Shown here: piece after piece, positions 26,345 to 34,272 of the stretch
Layout of the letters: each line of letters begins with the position of its first letter
How positions within the stretch are numbered: position 1 is the stretch's first letter
NCBI RefSeq assembly: GCF_009674565.1
Contig: NZ_WKJL01000018.1
Coordinates: forward strand, 57,696-121,695
DNA: 64,000 nucleotides
DNA from: Duganella aquatilis
GTDB lineage: Bacteria > Pseudomonadota > Gammaproteobacteria > Burkholderiales > Burkholderiaceae_D
Direction of reading: 5' to 3'
Notes under the pieces: model-generated
Told to the model about the DNA's origin: nothing
Database searches by the model: none
The model's input: the letters and a program-made list of their open reading frames with translations, nothing else
Translations under genes and position numbers: made by a program

Positions 26345-27981
26345 GCCGCCCACTGCAGGTAGCAGACCGAGATCGGCATCTGGTGCGCGGCGCAGTATTC
26401 GATCCAGCGCAGCTGGTTGTCCTGCAGGCGGTCGCCCGGGCCCTTGACTTCGATCATGTTGTAGCGGCGCTCGGCCGGCCAGAACTGGATCAGGTCCGGG
26501 AAGCCGCTGCGGTTGGACTTGATGTCCAGCAGGATGCGCTCGAAGGCGCGCTTCAGGTGCTGCGCGGGGATGCAGTCCAGCGCCAGGTCCAGCAGCTCCT
26601 CGTCGATCGCCTCCCAGAACACGAACGGCGACTGGATGCCGTACTTGAAGGCGAAGTTGGCGCGGATGGTGGCGCGGTACTGCTCATCGTCCAGCTGCGA
26701 CAGCGCGGCGTTGAACTGCTGCGCGCGGCGGCGCTGGAAATCGGCGCTGTGCAGGTCGGCCGGGCCGCGATGGTAGGGATGGAAGAAGGCGCCGGGTATC
26801 GGCGAGAACACCGCCTCCCAGCACAGCAGGCCGAACAGCGAATTCATCAGCGAATTCTCGACGTAGTAGACCGGCGCGTCCTCCTTGCTCAGGTGGTCGC
26901 GCACGACGAATTCCACGTAGCTGGCTTCCTCCGGCGGCGGCAGGCTGAGGTCGATGCGCCGGGCCTGCGCCAGCGTCACCGGCGGCGGCTTGGCGTGGCC
27001 CAGCTTGCGCGCCAGGCGCGGCGCCATGCGCAGCAGCTGCTGGCGTTCGGCTTCGCTCTCCGGCGCCTGCAGCGCGGTTTGCAGCAGGTCGAAGGCTTCA
27101 CGCGGCTGCTCGTTCTTTTCCAGCACGCGGATGGCGCGGGCGCGGGCGCCGGGATAATCGCAATCCGCATACATCGCGTGCGCGGCGGGCCAGTCGCGCA
27201 GCTTTTCCACGTGCTGGGCGATGGCGAACAGCAGCTTGTTGCGGCGGCTGCGCAGCCATTCGTTGTCCGCCGCGCAGGGCGGCAGGTCGCGGATCACGGC
27301 GGCCGGTTCCTCGCCTTCGGCAAAGCGTTCGTGACACTGGTGGATGGCGAGGAAGTCGTCGATGTCGCGGCGGCTGCGGAAACCGCGCGCGGCCGGCGAG
27401 AACTCCACCTTTTCGTACTGGTAGATGCCAAGGTCGGACAGCACGAAGTCGGTCCAATCCTGGTGGTAGTTGCCGAAGAAGATAAGGCGCAGGCGGTCGC
27501 ACAGTTGCTGCGTCAGGTTGCGGTAGACGTGGTCGCCGGAGTTGGCGTACCAGCCGGAGAAGCGGTGTGCGCTGTCGTATTCTTCGCGCAGCGCTTCCAG
27601 CTGATCGGCCTTGCGCAGGTGCTTGACGTGCGCGCCCAGCTGGAACACTTTGACGATTTCCGGCTTTTGCAGCAGGTCGAACAGCTCGTCCAGGCCCAGC
27701 GACGGATCTTCCTCGATCAGGCCGAGTTCGGCCAGCGGCCGGGCCGCTTCGTGGGTGCTGCCGATTTCGGCGTAGACCAGTTTGCTGGCGCGGAAAATCG
27801 TCCCCTTGCGCATCACCATGCGCACGAACAGCGCGCGCGAGGCTTGCGGCAGGGCAGGGAAGGCGGCGAGGAACTGGCGTTCGTCGCCGGTCAGCAGATC
27901 GTCGTAGCGTTCGCCGATCCAGGTCAATACCTGGTGAAAATTCTCCAGGTAGTAGAACGGATTTTCCAGAACTTTGATCAT
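26341..27981 (-). CDS. FAN1-type VRR-NUC nuclease
   Basis: A 546-aa protein starting at ATG 27981 (MIKVLENPFYYLENFHQVLT). The C-terminal VRR-NUC domain shows the PD-(D/E)XK core GFPDLIQFW, then MIEVKGPGDRLQDNQLRWI, and the N-terminal and middle parts match bacterial FAN1 (SAP-like and TPR-like helices). FAN1 is a structure-specific nuclease that can unhook interstrand crosslinks. Its gene is translationally coupled to the XPD-like helicase. The frame extends upstream to 28056 without a ribosome site and is trimmed. Confidence 0.92.
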   Translation of the reverse strand: MIKVLENPFYYLENFHQVLTWIGERYDDLLTGDERQFLAAFPALPQASRALFVRMVMRKGTIFRASKLVYAEIGSTHEAARPLAELGLIEEDPSLGLDELFDLLQKPEIVKVFQLGAHVKHLRKADQLEALREEYDSAHRFSGWYANSGDHVYRNLTQQLCDRLRLIFFGNYHQDWTDFVLSDLGIYQYEKVEFSPAARGFRSRRDIDDFLAIHQCHERFAEGEEPAAVIRDLPPCAADNEWLRSRRNKLLFAIAQHVEKLRDWPAAHAMYADCDYPGARARAIRVLEKNEQPREAFDLLQTALQAPESEAERQQLLRMAPRLARKLGHAKPPPVTLAQARRIDLSLPPPEEASYVEFVVRDHLSKEDAPVYYVENSLMNSLFGLLCWEAVFSPIPGAFFHPYHRGPADLHSADFQRRRAQQFNAALSQLDDEQYRATIRANFAFKYGIQSPFVFWEAIDEELLDLALDCIPAQHLKRAFERILLDIKSNRSGFPDLIQFWPAERRYNMIEVKGPGDRLQDNQLRWIEYCAAHQMPISVCYLQWAA

Positions 27982-28062
27982 TGCAGCGAGGAGGAACGAA
28001 GGCGATAGACTGTATTTATGTACAGTGTATCCCGTTCCTCCCCGTTTGCACAGCAAAAAAAA

Positions 28063-28152
28063 TCCGGGGTCAGGTCCCTCATTTCTACACGAGCCCGGCC
28101 GTAACGCGCGTTACGGCCGGGCTCGTGTAGAAATGAGGGACCTGACCCCGGA
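28063..28152. repeat. Perfect 90-nt palindrome with GGGGTCAGGTCC ends (REP-like doublet)
   Basis: Two 45-base arms are exact reverse complements, centred between 28107 and 28108, with no loop. The outer ends read TCCGGGGTCAGGTCC and GGACCTGACCCCGGA. It starts three bases after the phasin stop codon and lies upstream of the FAN1-type gene. The ends resemble those of the shorter repeat at 42174, suggesting a REP/REPIN-type dispersed element; it could also terminate phasin transcription. Confidence 0.85.
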
Positions 28153-28154
28153 GG

Positions 28155-28688
28155 TTATTTCTTGGCGACGAGGGCGTTGGCCTTGGCGATTTCCGCTTCG
28201 ACGGCCTGTACCGCCTGCTTGGTGGCCTTGGTCACCTGCTCGTAGCCGGCGAAGGCGTTGTCGATCGCGGTCTTGACGATGTTGACGGCGTTTTCCGAAC
28301 CGGGACGCACGTTCTTGGTGACGTCGTAGATCAGCGCGCTGAGGTTGCTCTTGGCTTCGGCCACGTGGGCGTCGGCGGCGCGGGTGAATTCTTCACGGAT
28401 CTCGGCGATGATGTCGCCCAGCTGCTGGTTGTAGGCGGCGGCGCTGGCGACGCCAGGTTGAATCTGGTCGGCGGCAGCCTTGATGGCGGCCTTGGCGTCG
28501 GCCGCCTGGCTCATCTCCTTGCCGGTGGCCAGGCCGCCTTCAAGTTGCGACTTGGCGGTGGACAGGTTGAGCGCAATGACTTGCTCCACGCCCTGCACGG
28601 TCTTGCTGGTCAGGGTGTTGAAGGTTTCAAGCTGGAATTCAAACAGCGCCTTGGTGGCGTTGGCAAATTGCTCTGGATTCGTAAACAT
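28155..28688 (-). CDS. Phasin family protein (polyhydroxyalkanoate granule)
   Basis: A 177-aa amphipathic helical protein matching the betaproteobacterial phasin family: PEQFANATKALFEFQLETFN near the N-terminus, then VQGVEQVIALNLSTAKSQLE and a long Ala/Lys-rich helical tail. Phasins coat PHA granules and limit their size. The ribosome site GAGGAGACAGT precedes ATG 28688. It stands alone, with no pha synthesis gene in the window. Confidence 0.93.
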   Translation of the reverse strand: MFTNPEQFANATKALFEFQLETFNTLTSKTVQGVEQVIALNLSTAKSQLEGGLATGKEMSQAADAKAAIKAAADQIQPGVASAAAYNQQLGDIIAEIREEFTRAADAHVAEAKSNLSALIYDVTKNVRPGSENAVNIVKTAIDNAFAGYEQVTKATKQAVQAVEAEIAKANALVAKK

Positions 28689-28753
28689 ACTGTCTCCTCA
28701 TAAGAAATGTAGGGATGCAACGCTTCCGGTTCAACCGTGTTTTTATAATTTGA

Positions 28754-28957
28754 TTATCGAATAACAATTAATTTTTCGCAACGGGCATCTTTGAAGGGAC
28801 CGTAAGCGCGGTCCCAGCCTTCCCCCAGCGGCGTTTGCGAGCAGATCAGTACGCCGTCGATCTTGCTGCGCCACTTCCACCATGGCGCCGGCGCCGCCGT
28901 CAGCGTGCCGCAGCACAGCGCCAGGACCATGGCCAGTTTCAGTTTCGATCTCTTCAT
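28754..28957 (-). CDS. Small exported protein
   Basis: A 67-aa precursor with a signal peptide (LKLAMVLALCCGTLTAAPAP) and a short mature part containing WWKWRSKIDGVLICSQTPLG and two cysteines (in LICSQ and ARCEK) that could form a disulfide. Its start is 3 bases downstream of the stop of the diguanylate cyclase gene, so it is probably translated from the same mRNA. No family recognised. Confidence 0.6.
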   Translation of the reverse strand: MKRSKLKLAMVLALCCGTLTAAPAPWWKWRSKIDGVLICSQTPLGEGWDRAYGPFKDARCEKLIVIR

Positions 28958-28960
28958 GCC

Positions 28961-30118
28961 TTACACCAGTTGTTGGGCGCAGACGCGATTGCGGCCGCTG
29001 TTTTTCGCAGCGTACAGCAAATCGTCGGCCGCCGCGATCATATTGAGGTGCGCGGCATGGGTGGAGGTGGCGAAATCCACGCTGGCGACGCCGAAACTGG
29101 CCGTCACCGTAATCTGCTGGCCCTGGTGCGCGACCGGCGTGGCGGCCAGCGTCTGGCGCAGGCGCTCGGCCAGCAGTTCGCCGCCGGCCAGGTCGGTTTC
29201 CGGCAGGATCAGCAGGAATTCCTCGCCGCCGTAGCGCACCACGCTGTCGATGCTGTCGCGCGTCATCGATTGCAGCAGCGCCGCGAAGCGTTGCAGCACG
29301 GCGTCGCCGCCATAATGGCCGTAGGTGTCGTTGACCGCCTTGAAGTGGTCCAGGTCGCTCATGATGACGGTCAGGCTCAGGCGGTAGCGCTGGGCGCGCG
29401 AGATTTCCGTTTCCAGCAGCTGTTCGTGCAGGTGGCGCCGGTTGTAGCAGCCGGTCAGCGGATCGCGCACCGACAGGTTTTTCAGCACCATCTGGGCGCT
29501 GTATTCCTCGCGCGACAGCATCTGGTAGCGCCGCGCCGCCACATAGCCGAACACATTGCCCAGCACCAGCAGCGCGGCCATGGTGCCCAGCTCCATGCCG
29601 TGCACGCCGCCTTGCCACCACGCCAGCCAGATGAAGGCCGCGGTGGCCGCCGCCGCGATCGCCGCCGCGTAGGCCAGCCGGTTCGGAATGTAGATGTAGA
29701 TGACGATCAGCACGATGGACATCGACATCGCGTGCAGCGAAAACTCGTTCGGCCGCAGCGCCGCGATCAGCAGGAAGCCGGCCGCGCCGGCCACTTCGAC
29801 GATATTCGCGGCCACGCGCGTGAAGGAGAGGGAGTCCGGCCGCCGCTTCAGCATGGCCAGGCAGGTCAGCACCACGGCGGCCACGGCCACGCGCGCGCCC
29901 ACCAGCAAGCAGGTTTTCAGTTCATAGCCGACCCAGATCAGGTCGGTGACGGCAAAGCACAGGTAAAACAGCGCGCAGAACAGGAAGGTGACGCGCAACT
30001 GGGCCTGCGTGGTGGCCAGGTGATGGCGCAAGAAATCGTTTTCAGTCGCCGCATCGCAGAACTCGCAGCGCAGGGGTGCGACTTTGATTGTCCTGGACGA
30101 AACAGGATTCGAGGGCAT
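28961..30118 (-). CDS. Diguanylate cyclase with N-terminal membrane domain
   Basis: A 385-aa protein with six hydrophobic helices (residues about 45-215) and a C-terminal GGDEF domain: DPLTGCYNRRHLHEQL, DLDHFKAVNDTYGHYGGDAV and the catalytic YGGEEFLLILPE. It should make cyclic di-GMP. An allosteric RxxD I-site is not obvious upstream of GGEEF. ATG 30118 is chosen over 30163, because a TATAAT box ends only six bases upstream of the 30163 ATG. Confidence 0.9.
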   Translation of the reverse strand: MPSNPVSSRTIKVAPLRCEFCDAATENDFLRHHLATTQAQLRVTFLFCALFYLCFAVTDLIWVGYELKTCLLVGARVAVAAVVLTCLAMLKRRPDSLSFTRVAANIVEVAGAAGFLLIAALRPNEFSLHAMSMSIVLIVIYIYIPNRLAYAAAIAAAATAAFIWLAWWQGGVHGMELGTMAALLVLGNVFGYVAARRYQMLSREEYSAQMVLKNLSVRDPLTGCYNRRHLHEQLLETEISRAQRYRLSLTVIMSDLDHFKAVNDTYGHYGGDAVLQRFAALLQSMTRDSIDSVVRYGGEEFLLILPETDLAGGELLAERLRQTLAATPVAHQGQQITVTASFGVASVDFATSTHAAHLNMIAAADDLLYAAKNSGRNRVCAQQLV

Positions 30119-30168
30119 GGCTGCGAGTCTCCGCTGGTGGCCGGCTGCTTGCCGGTCTGTCATAGTCC

Positions 30169-30174
30169 ATTATA
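30169..30174 (-). promoter_or_regulatory. Possible -10 element for the diguanylate cyclase gene
   Basis: TATAAT on the minus strand, about 50 bases upstream of ATG 30118. No good -35 element is seen 17 bases further up, so support is weak. Confidence 0.3.
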
Positions 30175-30214
30175 CGGCTGCAACAGTTGCGATGCGGAAA
30201 AATCTTCACGACGC

Positions 30215-32419
30215 CTACAACGGCGCCACTTTCGGGATGCGCAGCATGACGCTGGTGCCGCGTCCCGGCGTGCTGGCGGCTTCGATCCGGCCGCCGAGCA
30301 CGCCGGTGACGATGTTGTGTGTGATATACAAACCGAGTCCCGAGCCGCCCGCTCCCATGCGCGTGGTGAAGAAGGGATCGTAAATGCGCGGCAGGTTGTC
30401 CGCCGCGATGCCGGCCCCGGTATCGCTCAGGGTGATGGTGATTTCGCCGTTGCCGCTGTCGTGCGCGGACAGCGTGATGCTGCCCTGGCCGTTGCCGCGG
30501 CCGCTGAAGCCGTGCACCAGGCTGTTGTCGATCAGGTGGTGCAGCGCCTGCGTCAGGGGACCCGGATAGCTGTCGAGCTCCAGCCAGTGGTCGACATCCT
30601 CGATCAGCTCCAGTTCGCGCTTGCGCACCTCGGTCTGCACCGATTGCAGCAGCGCCGCCACCACGTCGCCCAGCACGAAGCGGCTGCGCTGGCTGCCGGC
30701 GCCGTCCACCGCGATGCGCTTGAAGCTGTCGACCAGCGCGGCGGCGCGCTTCAGGTTGCGCAGCACCACTTCGTCGGCGCTGGCGGCCTGTTCCAGATAC
30801 GCGGCCAGCACCGACTTGCGCAGGCCGCTGTCGAGATCGCGCCGCAGTTCGGCGGTGCGCTCGCTCATGCTGCCGGCCATGGTCAGGCTGTTGCCGATCG
30901 GCGTGTTCAGCTCGTGGGCGACGCCGGCCACCAGCGCGCCCAGCGCGGCCAGCTTGTCGCGCCGCACCAGTTCCTCCTGCGTCATGCTGAGGTTGTCCAG
31001 CGCGGTGCTGAGTTCCTCGTTGACGTGTTCGGCGTCTTCCTTGGCCTGGCGCAGCTCGGCGGTGCGCGCCGCCACCAGCTCCTCCAGGTGCTCGCGGTGG
31101 CGCCGCAACTCTTCCTCGCGCCGGGTGCGGGCGATGGCGATGCCGGCCAGGTGGGTGGCGGTGTGGATCAGGCGGCGGTCATCGTCGTCGGGCGAGCGCA
31201 CTTCCTGGTAGTACATGGCGAACGAGCCGAGCACGGTGTCCTGGTCCAGCAGGATAGGCATCGACCAGCAGGCGCGCAGCCCGTAATGGGCGGCGGCGTT
31301 GCGGTAGGGCGCCCACAGCGGATCGTTGAGGATGTCGCTGACGATCACCGTCTCCTTGCGGAACATGGCGGTGCCGCAGGAGCCGGCCGCCGGGCCGATC
31401 GGCAGGCCGTTGAGCGCCGCCAGGTAGTCGCGCGGCATGCTGGGGCCGGCCGCGCTGTGGACGGTGACGCCGTCCGGATTGAGCAACATCACGGTGCAGT
31501 GGCCGCCGTCGATCTGGGCTTCGATCAGGCGCACCAGCTTGTCCAGCGTTTCGGACAGCGGCGCGCCGCGCGCGATCATTTCCAGCAGTTCGTTCTTGCC
31601 GTCGCGCAGGGCGGCGGCCAGCCTGCGCGGCGTGACGTCGACGATGCGCACGTGCATCAGCCGGTGCTCGGCGGTGGTCAGCGGCACCATCCGCACTTCG
31701 CAGGCGATCGGGCGGCCGGTGCTGTGGCGCATTTCCAGCTCGAACACCTGCAGTTCGCCAGCCATGATCTGTTCCACCAGCACCGCCAGCACGTGGTCGC
31801 TGGGCTGGCCGTCCGGCTGCAGCGTCGGGCACAGCGCCAGCAGGCTGGTTTGCACCAGTTCGGTTTCGGTCATGCCGAACAGCTGGCGCGTGCCGCGGTT
31901 GATGTCGAGAATGCGGTAGCTGCCGCGCTGCATCAACAGGATGGCGTCCGGCGAGCCGGACAGCATGGTGTGGTAGTTGACTTCCAGCGTCGCCATGGTC
32001 GGCATGCCGGACAGCACCGGCGCCGGCGCCACCACCTGCAGGTGCAGCAGGATTTTTTCCGCCAGGTCGTCGGCGTTGAAGCTCATCGGCAGGTAGGCGG
32101 TGGCGCCGGCTTCCTGGGCGCGCTGGCGCTCCTCGTCGCTGGCCTGGGCGGACAGCAGGAATACCGGCAGCGGATGGGCGCTGGCCTGTTGCAGGCGCGG
32201 ACACAATTCAAGGGCGGCGCTGCCGGCCAGCGTCACGTCGAGCAGGGCCAGCGCGATCTTGCCGCTGCGGACGGCGGCCAGCGCCTCGTCGCCGCGGCTG
32301 ACGGCTTGCACTTCGAAATTATGCCGCGCCAGCATGCGCCGCAGCGCGACAGTATCGTAGGCCGTGCTGACGGCTAGCAGGATGGTGTGCGGCTGATCGG
32401 CTGAGAACGGCGGCATCAT
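30215..32419 (-). CDS. Sensor histidine kinase with receiver, PAS and GAF domains
   Basis: A 734-aa soluble kinase. A receiver domain occupies residues about 10-125 (ALLDVTLAG with the acceptor Asp), a PAS domain about 145-265 (DAILLMQRGSYRILDINRGT), and a GAF domain about 285-430 (CGTAMFRKETVIVSDILNDP). A coiled coil leads to the H box (LGALVAGVAHELNTPIGNSL) and an HATPase domain (SGLGLYITHNIVTGVLGG). There is no membrane segment. The N-terminal receiver suggests it sits inside a phosphorelay. It is followed by the diguanylate cyclase gene on the same strand, 97 bases away. Confidence 0.9.
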   Translation of the reverse strand: MMPPFSADQPHTILLAVSTAYDTVALRRMLARHNFEVQAVSRGDEALAAVRSGKIALALLDVTLAGSAALELCPRLQQASAHPLPVFLLSAQASDEERQRAQEAGATAYLPMSFNADDLAEKILLHLQVVAPAPVLSGMPTMATLEVNYHTMLSGSPDAILLMQRGSYRILDINRGTRQLFGMTETELVQTSLLALCPTLQPDGQPSDHVLAVLVEQIMAGELQVFELEMRHSTGRPIACEVRMVPLTTAEHRLMHVRIVDVTPRRLAAALRDGKNELLEMIARGAPLSETLDKLVRLIEAQIDGGHCTVMLLNPDGVTVHSAAGPSMPRDYLAALNGLPIGPAAGSCGTAMFRKETVIVSDILNDPLWAPYRNAAAHYGLRACWSMPILLDQDTVLGSFAMYYQEVRSPDDDDRRLIHTATHLAGIAIARTRREEELRRHREHLEELVAARTAELRQAKEDAEHVNEELSTALDNLSMTQEELVRRDKLAALGALVAGVAHELNTPIGNSLTMAGSMSERTAELRRDLDSGLRKSVLAAYLEQAASADEVVLRNLKRAAALVDSFKRIAVDGAGSQRSRFVLGDVVAALLQSVQTEVRKRELELIEDVDHWLELDSYPGPLTQALHHLIDNSLVHGFSGRGNGQGSITLSAHDSGNGEITITLSDTGAGIAADNLPRIYDPFFTTRMGAGGSGLGLYITHNIVTGVLGGRIEAASTPGRGTSVMLRIPKVAPL

Positions 32420-32491
32420 GTGTATCAGGTACGGCTCCGCAGTGCGGCGTGGAGACCAGTGTATTACAAGATCGCTACCCGCGGAGAGGGC

Positions 32492-32902
32492 TTATGCGGC
32501 TTTCAGTGCGGCAGCGTCCTGTGCCTGCTGGATCAGCGGGAAATTGTCCTCGATCCAGTCGACCAGCACTTCCAGCCGCTCGGCGGCCTCGCGGCCCAGC
32601 GGCGTCAGGCTGTATTCGACGTGCGGCGGCACCACCTGATGCGCCACGCGCAGCACCATGCCGTCGTAGGCGAGGGCGTCCAGCGTCTGCGCCAGCATCT
32701 TTTCGCTGACGCCGCCCACGGCGCGGCGCAGTTCGCTGAAGCGGTGGGTGCGTTCCAGCAGCATCACCAGCACCAGCACGCCCCAGCGGCTGGTGATGTG
32801 GCCGAGCACGGCGCGCGATGGGCAGTCGGCCGCCATCACCTGGGCGCGCTGCGGGTCCTGGTTGAGTTGCTGGATGGTCTTGCGCAGGGATTTGCTGGTC
32901 AT
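32492..32902 (-). CDS. HxlR family transcriptional regulator
   Basis: A 136-aa winged-helix regulator (CPSRAVLGHITSRWGVLVLV, RFSELRRAVGGVSEKMLAQT, HVEYSLTPLGREAAERL). The Cys at the start of the domain is conserved and redox-active in QorR/HypR-type members. ATG 32902 follows GGAGCTTCCG; a TTG 12 bases upstream would overlap this ribosome site. It is divergent from the NmrA-type oxidoreductase gene, the same pairing as qorR-qor2/ytfH-ytfG, so it probably regulates that gene. Confidence 0.9.
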   Translation of the reverse strand: MTSKSLRKTIQQLNQDPQRAQVMAADCPSRAVLGHITSRWGVLVLVMLLERTHRFSELRRAVGGVSEKMLAQTLDALAYDGMVLRVAHQVVPPHVEYSLTPLGREAAERLEVLVDWIEDNFPLIQQAQDAAALKAA

Positions 32903-32936
32903 CGGAAGCTCCAAGGGGTACTTACTAAAATGTGCG

Positions 32937-32955
32937 TACTTACAATTCGTAAGTA
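32937..32955. promoter_or_regulatory. Probable HxlR-type operator
   Basis: TACTTAC-AATTC-GTAAGTA is a perfect palindrome with a 5-base centre, in the divergent promoter region. A further GTACTTAC half-site lies at about 32918. Spaced inverted repeats of this kind are bound by HxlR/QorR regulators. Confidence 0.6.
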
Positions 32956-32997
32956 TAGACTATATGATGGCTTCATCCACTTTTTAGGAGAAACCTC

Positions 32998-33846
32998 ATG
33001 ATTATCGTTACTGGCGCCACCGGCCAACTGGGCCGCCTGGTTATTTCCCAACTGCTGAAGCGCGTCCCTGCGGCGCAGATCGTCGCCGCCGTGCGCGACC
33101 CGGCCAAGGCCGCCGACTTGGCCGCCCAGGGCGTGGCGGTGCGCCGCGCCGACTACACCGATCCGGCCTCGCTGGACGCCGCCTTCCAGGGCGCCACCAA
33201 GGTGCTGCTGATTTCATCGAACGAACTGGGCAACCGCGTGCCGCAGCACCGCAATGTGATCGACGCCGCCGCCCGCGCCAAGGTCGGCCTTCTGGCCTAC
33301 ACCAGCGTGCTGCACGCCGACCGCTCGACGCTGGGCCTGGCGCCTGAGCACCGCGAGACCGAGGAGGCGGTGCGCGCCTCGGGCCTGCCGTACACCTTGC
33401 TGCGCAACGGCTGGTATGTGGAAAACTACACGGTCAGCCTGGGCGGCGCGATCGCCCACGGCGCGCTGGCCGGCGGCGCCGGCGACGGCCGCATCGCCGC
33501 GGCGGCGCGCGCGGACTACGCCGAAGCGGCAGCGGTGGTGCTGGCAAGCGGTGGTGCGGTGGCGCAGGTGTATGAGCTGGCGGGCGATACCGCGTTCACG
33601 CTGGCGGAGCTGGCGGCGGAAGTGTCGCGCCAGACCGGCAAGGAGATCCCGTTCCACAACCTGCCGCAGCAGGCCTATGCCGCGCTGCTGCTGAACGTCG
33701 GCCTGCCGGCGCCGCTGGCCGAACTGATCGCCGACTCCGACGCCCAGGCCGCCAAAGGCGCACTGTTCGACGACAGCGGCGTGCTGGGCAAACTGATCGG
33801 CCACCCGACCATCTCCCTGGCCGCCGCCGTCAAAGCCGCGCTGTAA
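32998..33846 (+). CDS. NmrA-like NAD(P)-dependent oxidoreductase (QorB/YtfG type)
   Basis: A 282-aa atypical short-chain dehydrogenase with N-terminal dinucleotide motif (MIIVTGATGQLGRLVISQLL), the LLISSNELGNRVPQHRNVID segment and LLAYTSVLHADRS, characteristic of NADPH:quinone reductase 2 type proteins. Ribosome site AGGAGAAACCTC precedes ATG 32998. It is divergent from its probable HxlR regulator, which suggests induction by quinones or other electrophiles. Confidence 0.9.
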   Translation: MIIVTGATGQLGRLVISQLLKRVPAAQIVAAVRDPAKAADLAAQGVAVRRADYTDPASLDAAFQGATKVLLISSNELGNRVPQHRNVIDAAARAKVGLLAYTSVLHADRSTLGLAPEHRETEEAVRASGLPYTLLRNGWYVENYTVSLGGAIAHGALAGGAGDGRIAAAARADYAEAAAVVLASGGAVAQVYELAGDTAFTLAELAAEVSRQTGKEIPFHNLPQQAYAALLLNVGLPAPLAELIADSDAQAAKGALFDDSGVLGKLIGHPTISLAAAVKAAL

Positions 33847-33848
33847 TG

Positions 33849-33889
33849 AAAAAAGCCTCCATGGCGCGAAACGCTATGGAGGCTTTTTT
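33849..33889. terminator. Bidirectional terminator between NmrA-type gene and tRNA-Leu copy 1
   Basis: AAAAAAGCCTCCAT...ATGGAGGCTTTTTT: a long near-perfect stem with A and T tracts on both sides. It can end both the plus-strand gene and the minus-strand tRNA transcript. Versions with the same GCCTCC/GGAGGC core recur at 35019 and 36887. Confidence 0.85.
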
Positions 33890-33899
33890 GCGGAATTCT

Positions 33900-33984
33900 T
33901 GGTGCCCACGGAGGGACTCGAACCCCCACACCTTGCGGCACATGGACCTGAACCATGCGCGTCTACCAATTCCGCCACGTGGGC
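33900..33984 (-). tRNA. tRNA-Leu (anticodon CAG), copy 1
   Basis: An 85-nt tRNA on the minus strand: acceptor GCCCACG/CGTGGGC, anticodon loop TTCAGGT (CAG), a long variable arm typical of class II tRNAs, T-loop GTTCGAGTC and encoded ACCA. Identical in sequence to copies 2-4. It lies 27 bases after copy 2 in the direction of transcription and shares its promoter. Confidence 0.96.
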
Positions 33985-34011
33985 ATTTTGTCATTCAACA
34001 GTATCGGTGCT

Positions 34012-34096
34012 TGGTGCCCACGGAGGGACTCGAACCCCCACACCTTGCGGCACATGGACCTGAACCATGCGCGTCTACCAATTCCGCCACGTGGGC
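34012..34096 (-). tRNA. tRNA-Leu (anticodon CAG), copy 2
   Basis: Identical 85-nt tRNA-Leu(CAG) gene with encoded CCA. It is the first gene of the tandem pair transcribed from the promoter at 34149-34177. Confidence 0.96.
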
Positions 34097-34148
34097 ACTG
34101 ATACTGTCTAGCTACTTTCTGCTGCTTGCTCAGCAACAGAAGGCACGC

Positions 34149-34177
34149 ATCTTAAGGTGTGGCAGCATACCCGTCAA
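34149..34177 (-). promoter_or_regulatory. Sigma-70 promoter of the tandem tRNA-Leu pair
   Basis: On the minus strand TTGACG (34172-34177) and TAAGAT (34149-34154) are separated by 17 bases, about 52 bases upstream of tRNA-Leu copy 2. The match to consensus is strong. Confidence 0.75.
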
Positions 34178-34272
34178 TAGCATTCTGCTGCTTTTGTGAA
34201 ATTATTTCATTTCCGGTTGTACGACAAGTTGAATCATAATGGCGTTTCTTTCAACATCGTATTCACTTCACA

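Noticed and set aside
24041..26362. 773-aa plus-strand open frame
   Set aside because: Antisense shadow of the XPD-like helicase, whose motifs and Fe-S cysteines are clear.
28835..32377. 1180-aa plus-strand open frame
   Set aside because: Antisense to the diguanylate cyclase and the kinase; long only because high GC removes stops. The opposite strand has clear domains.
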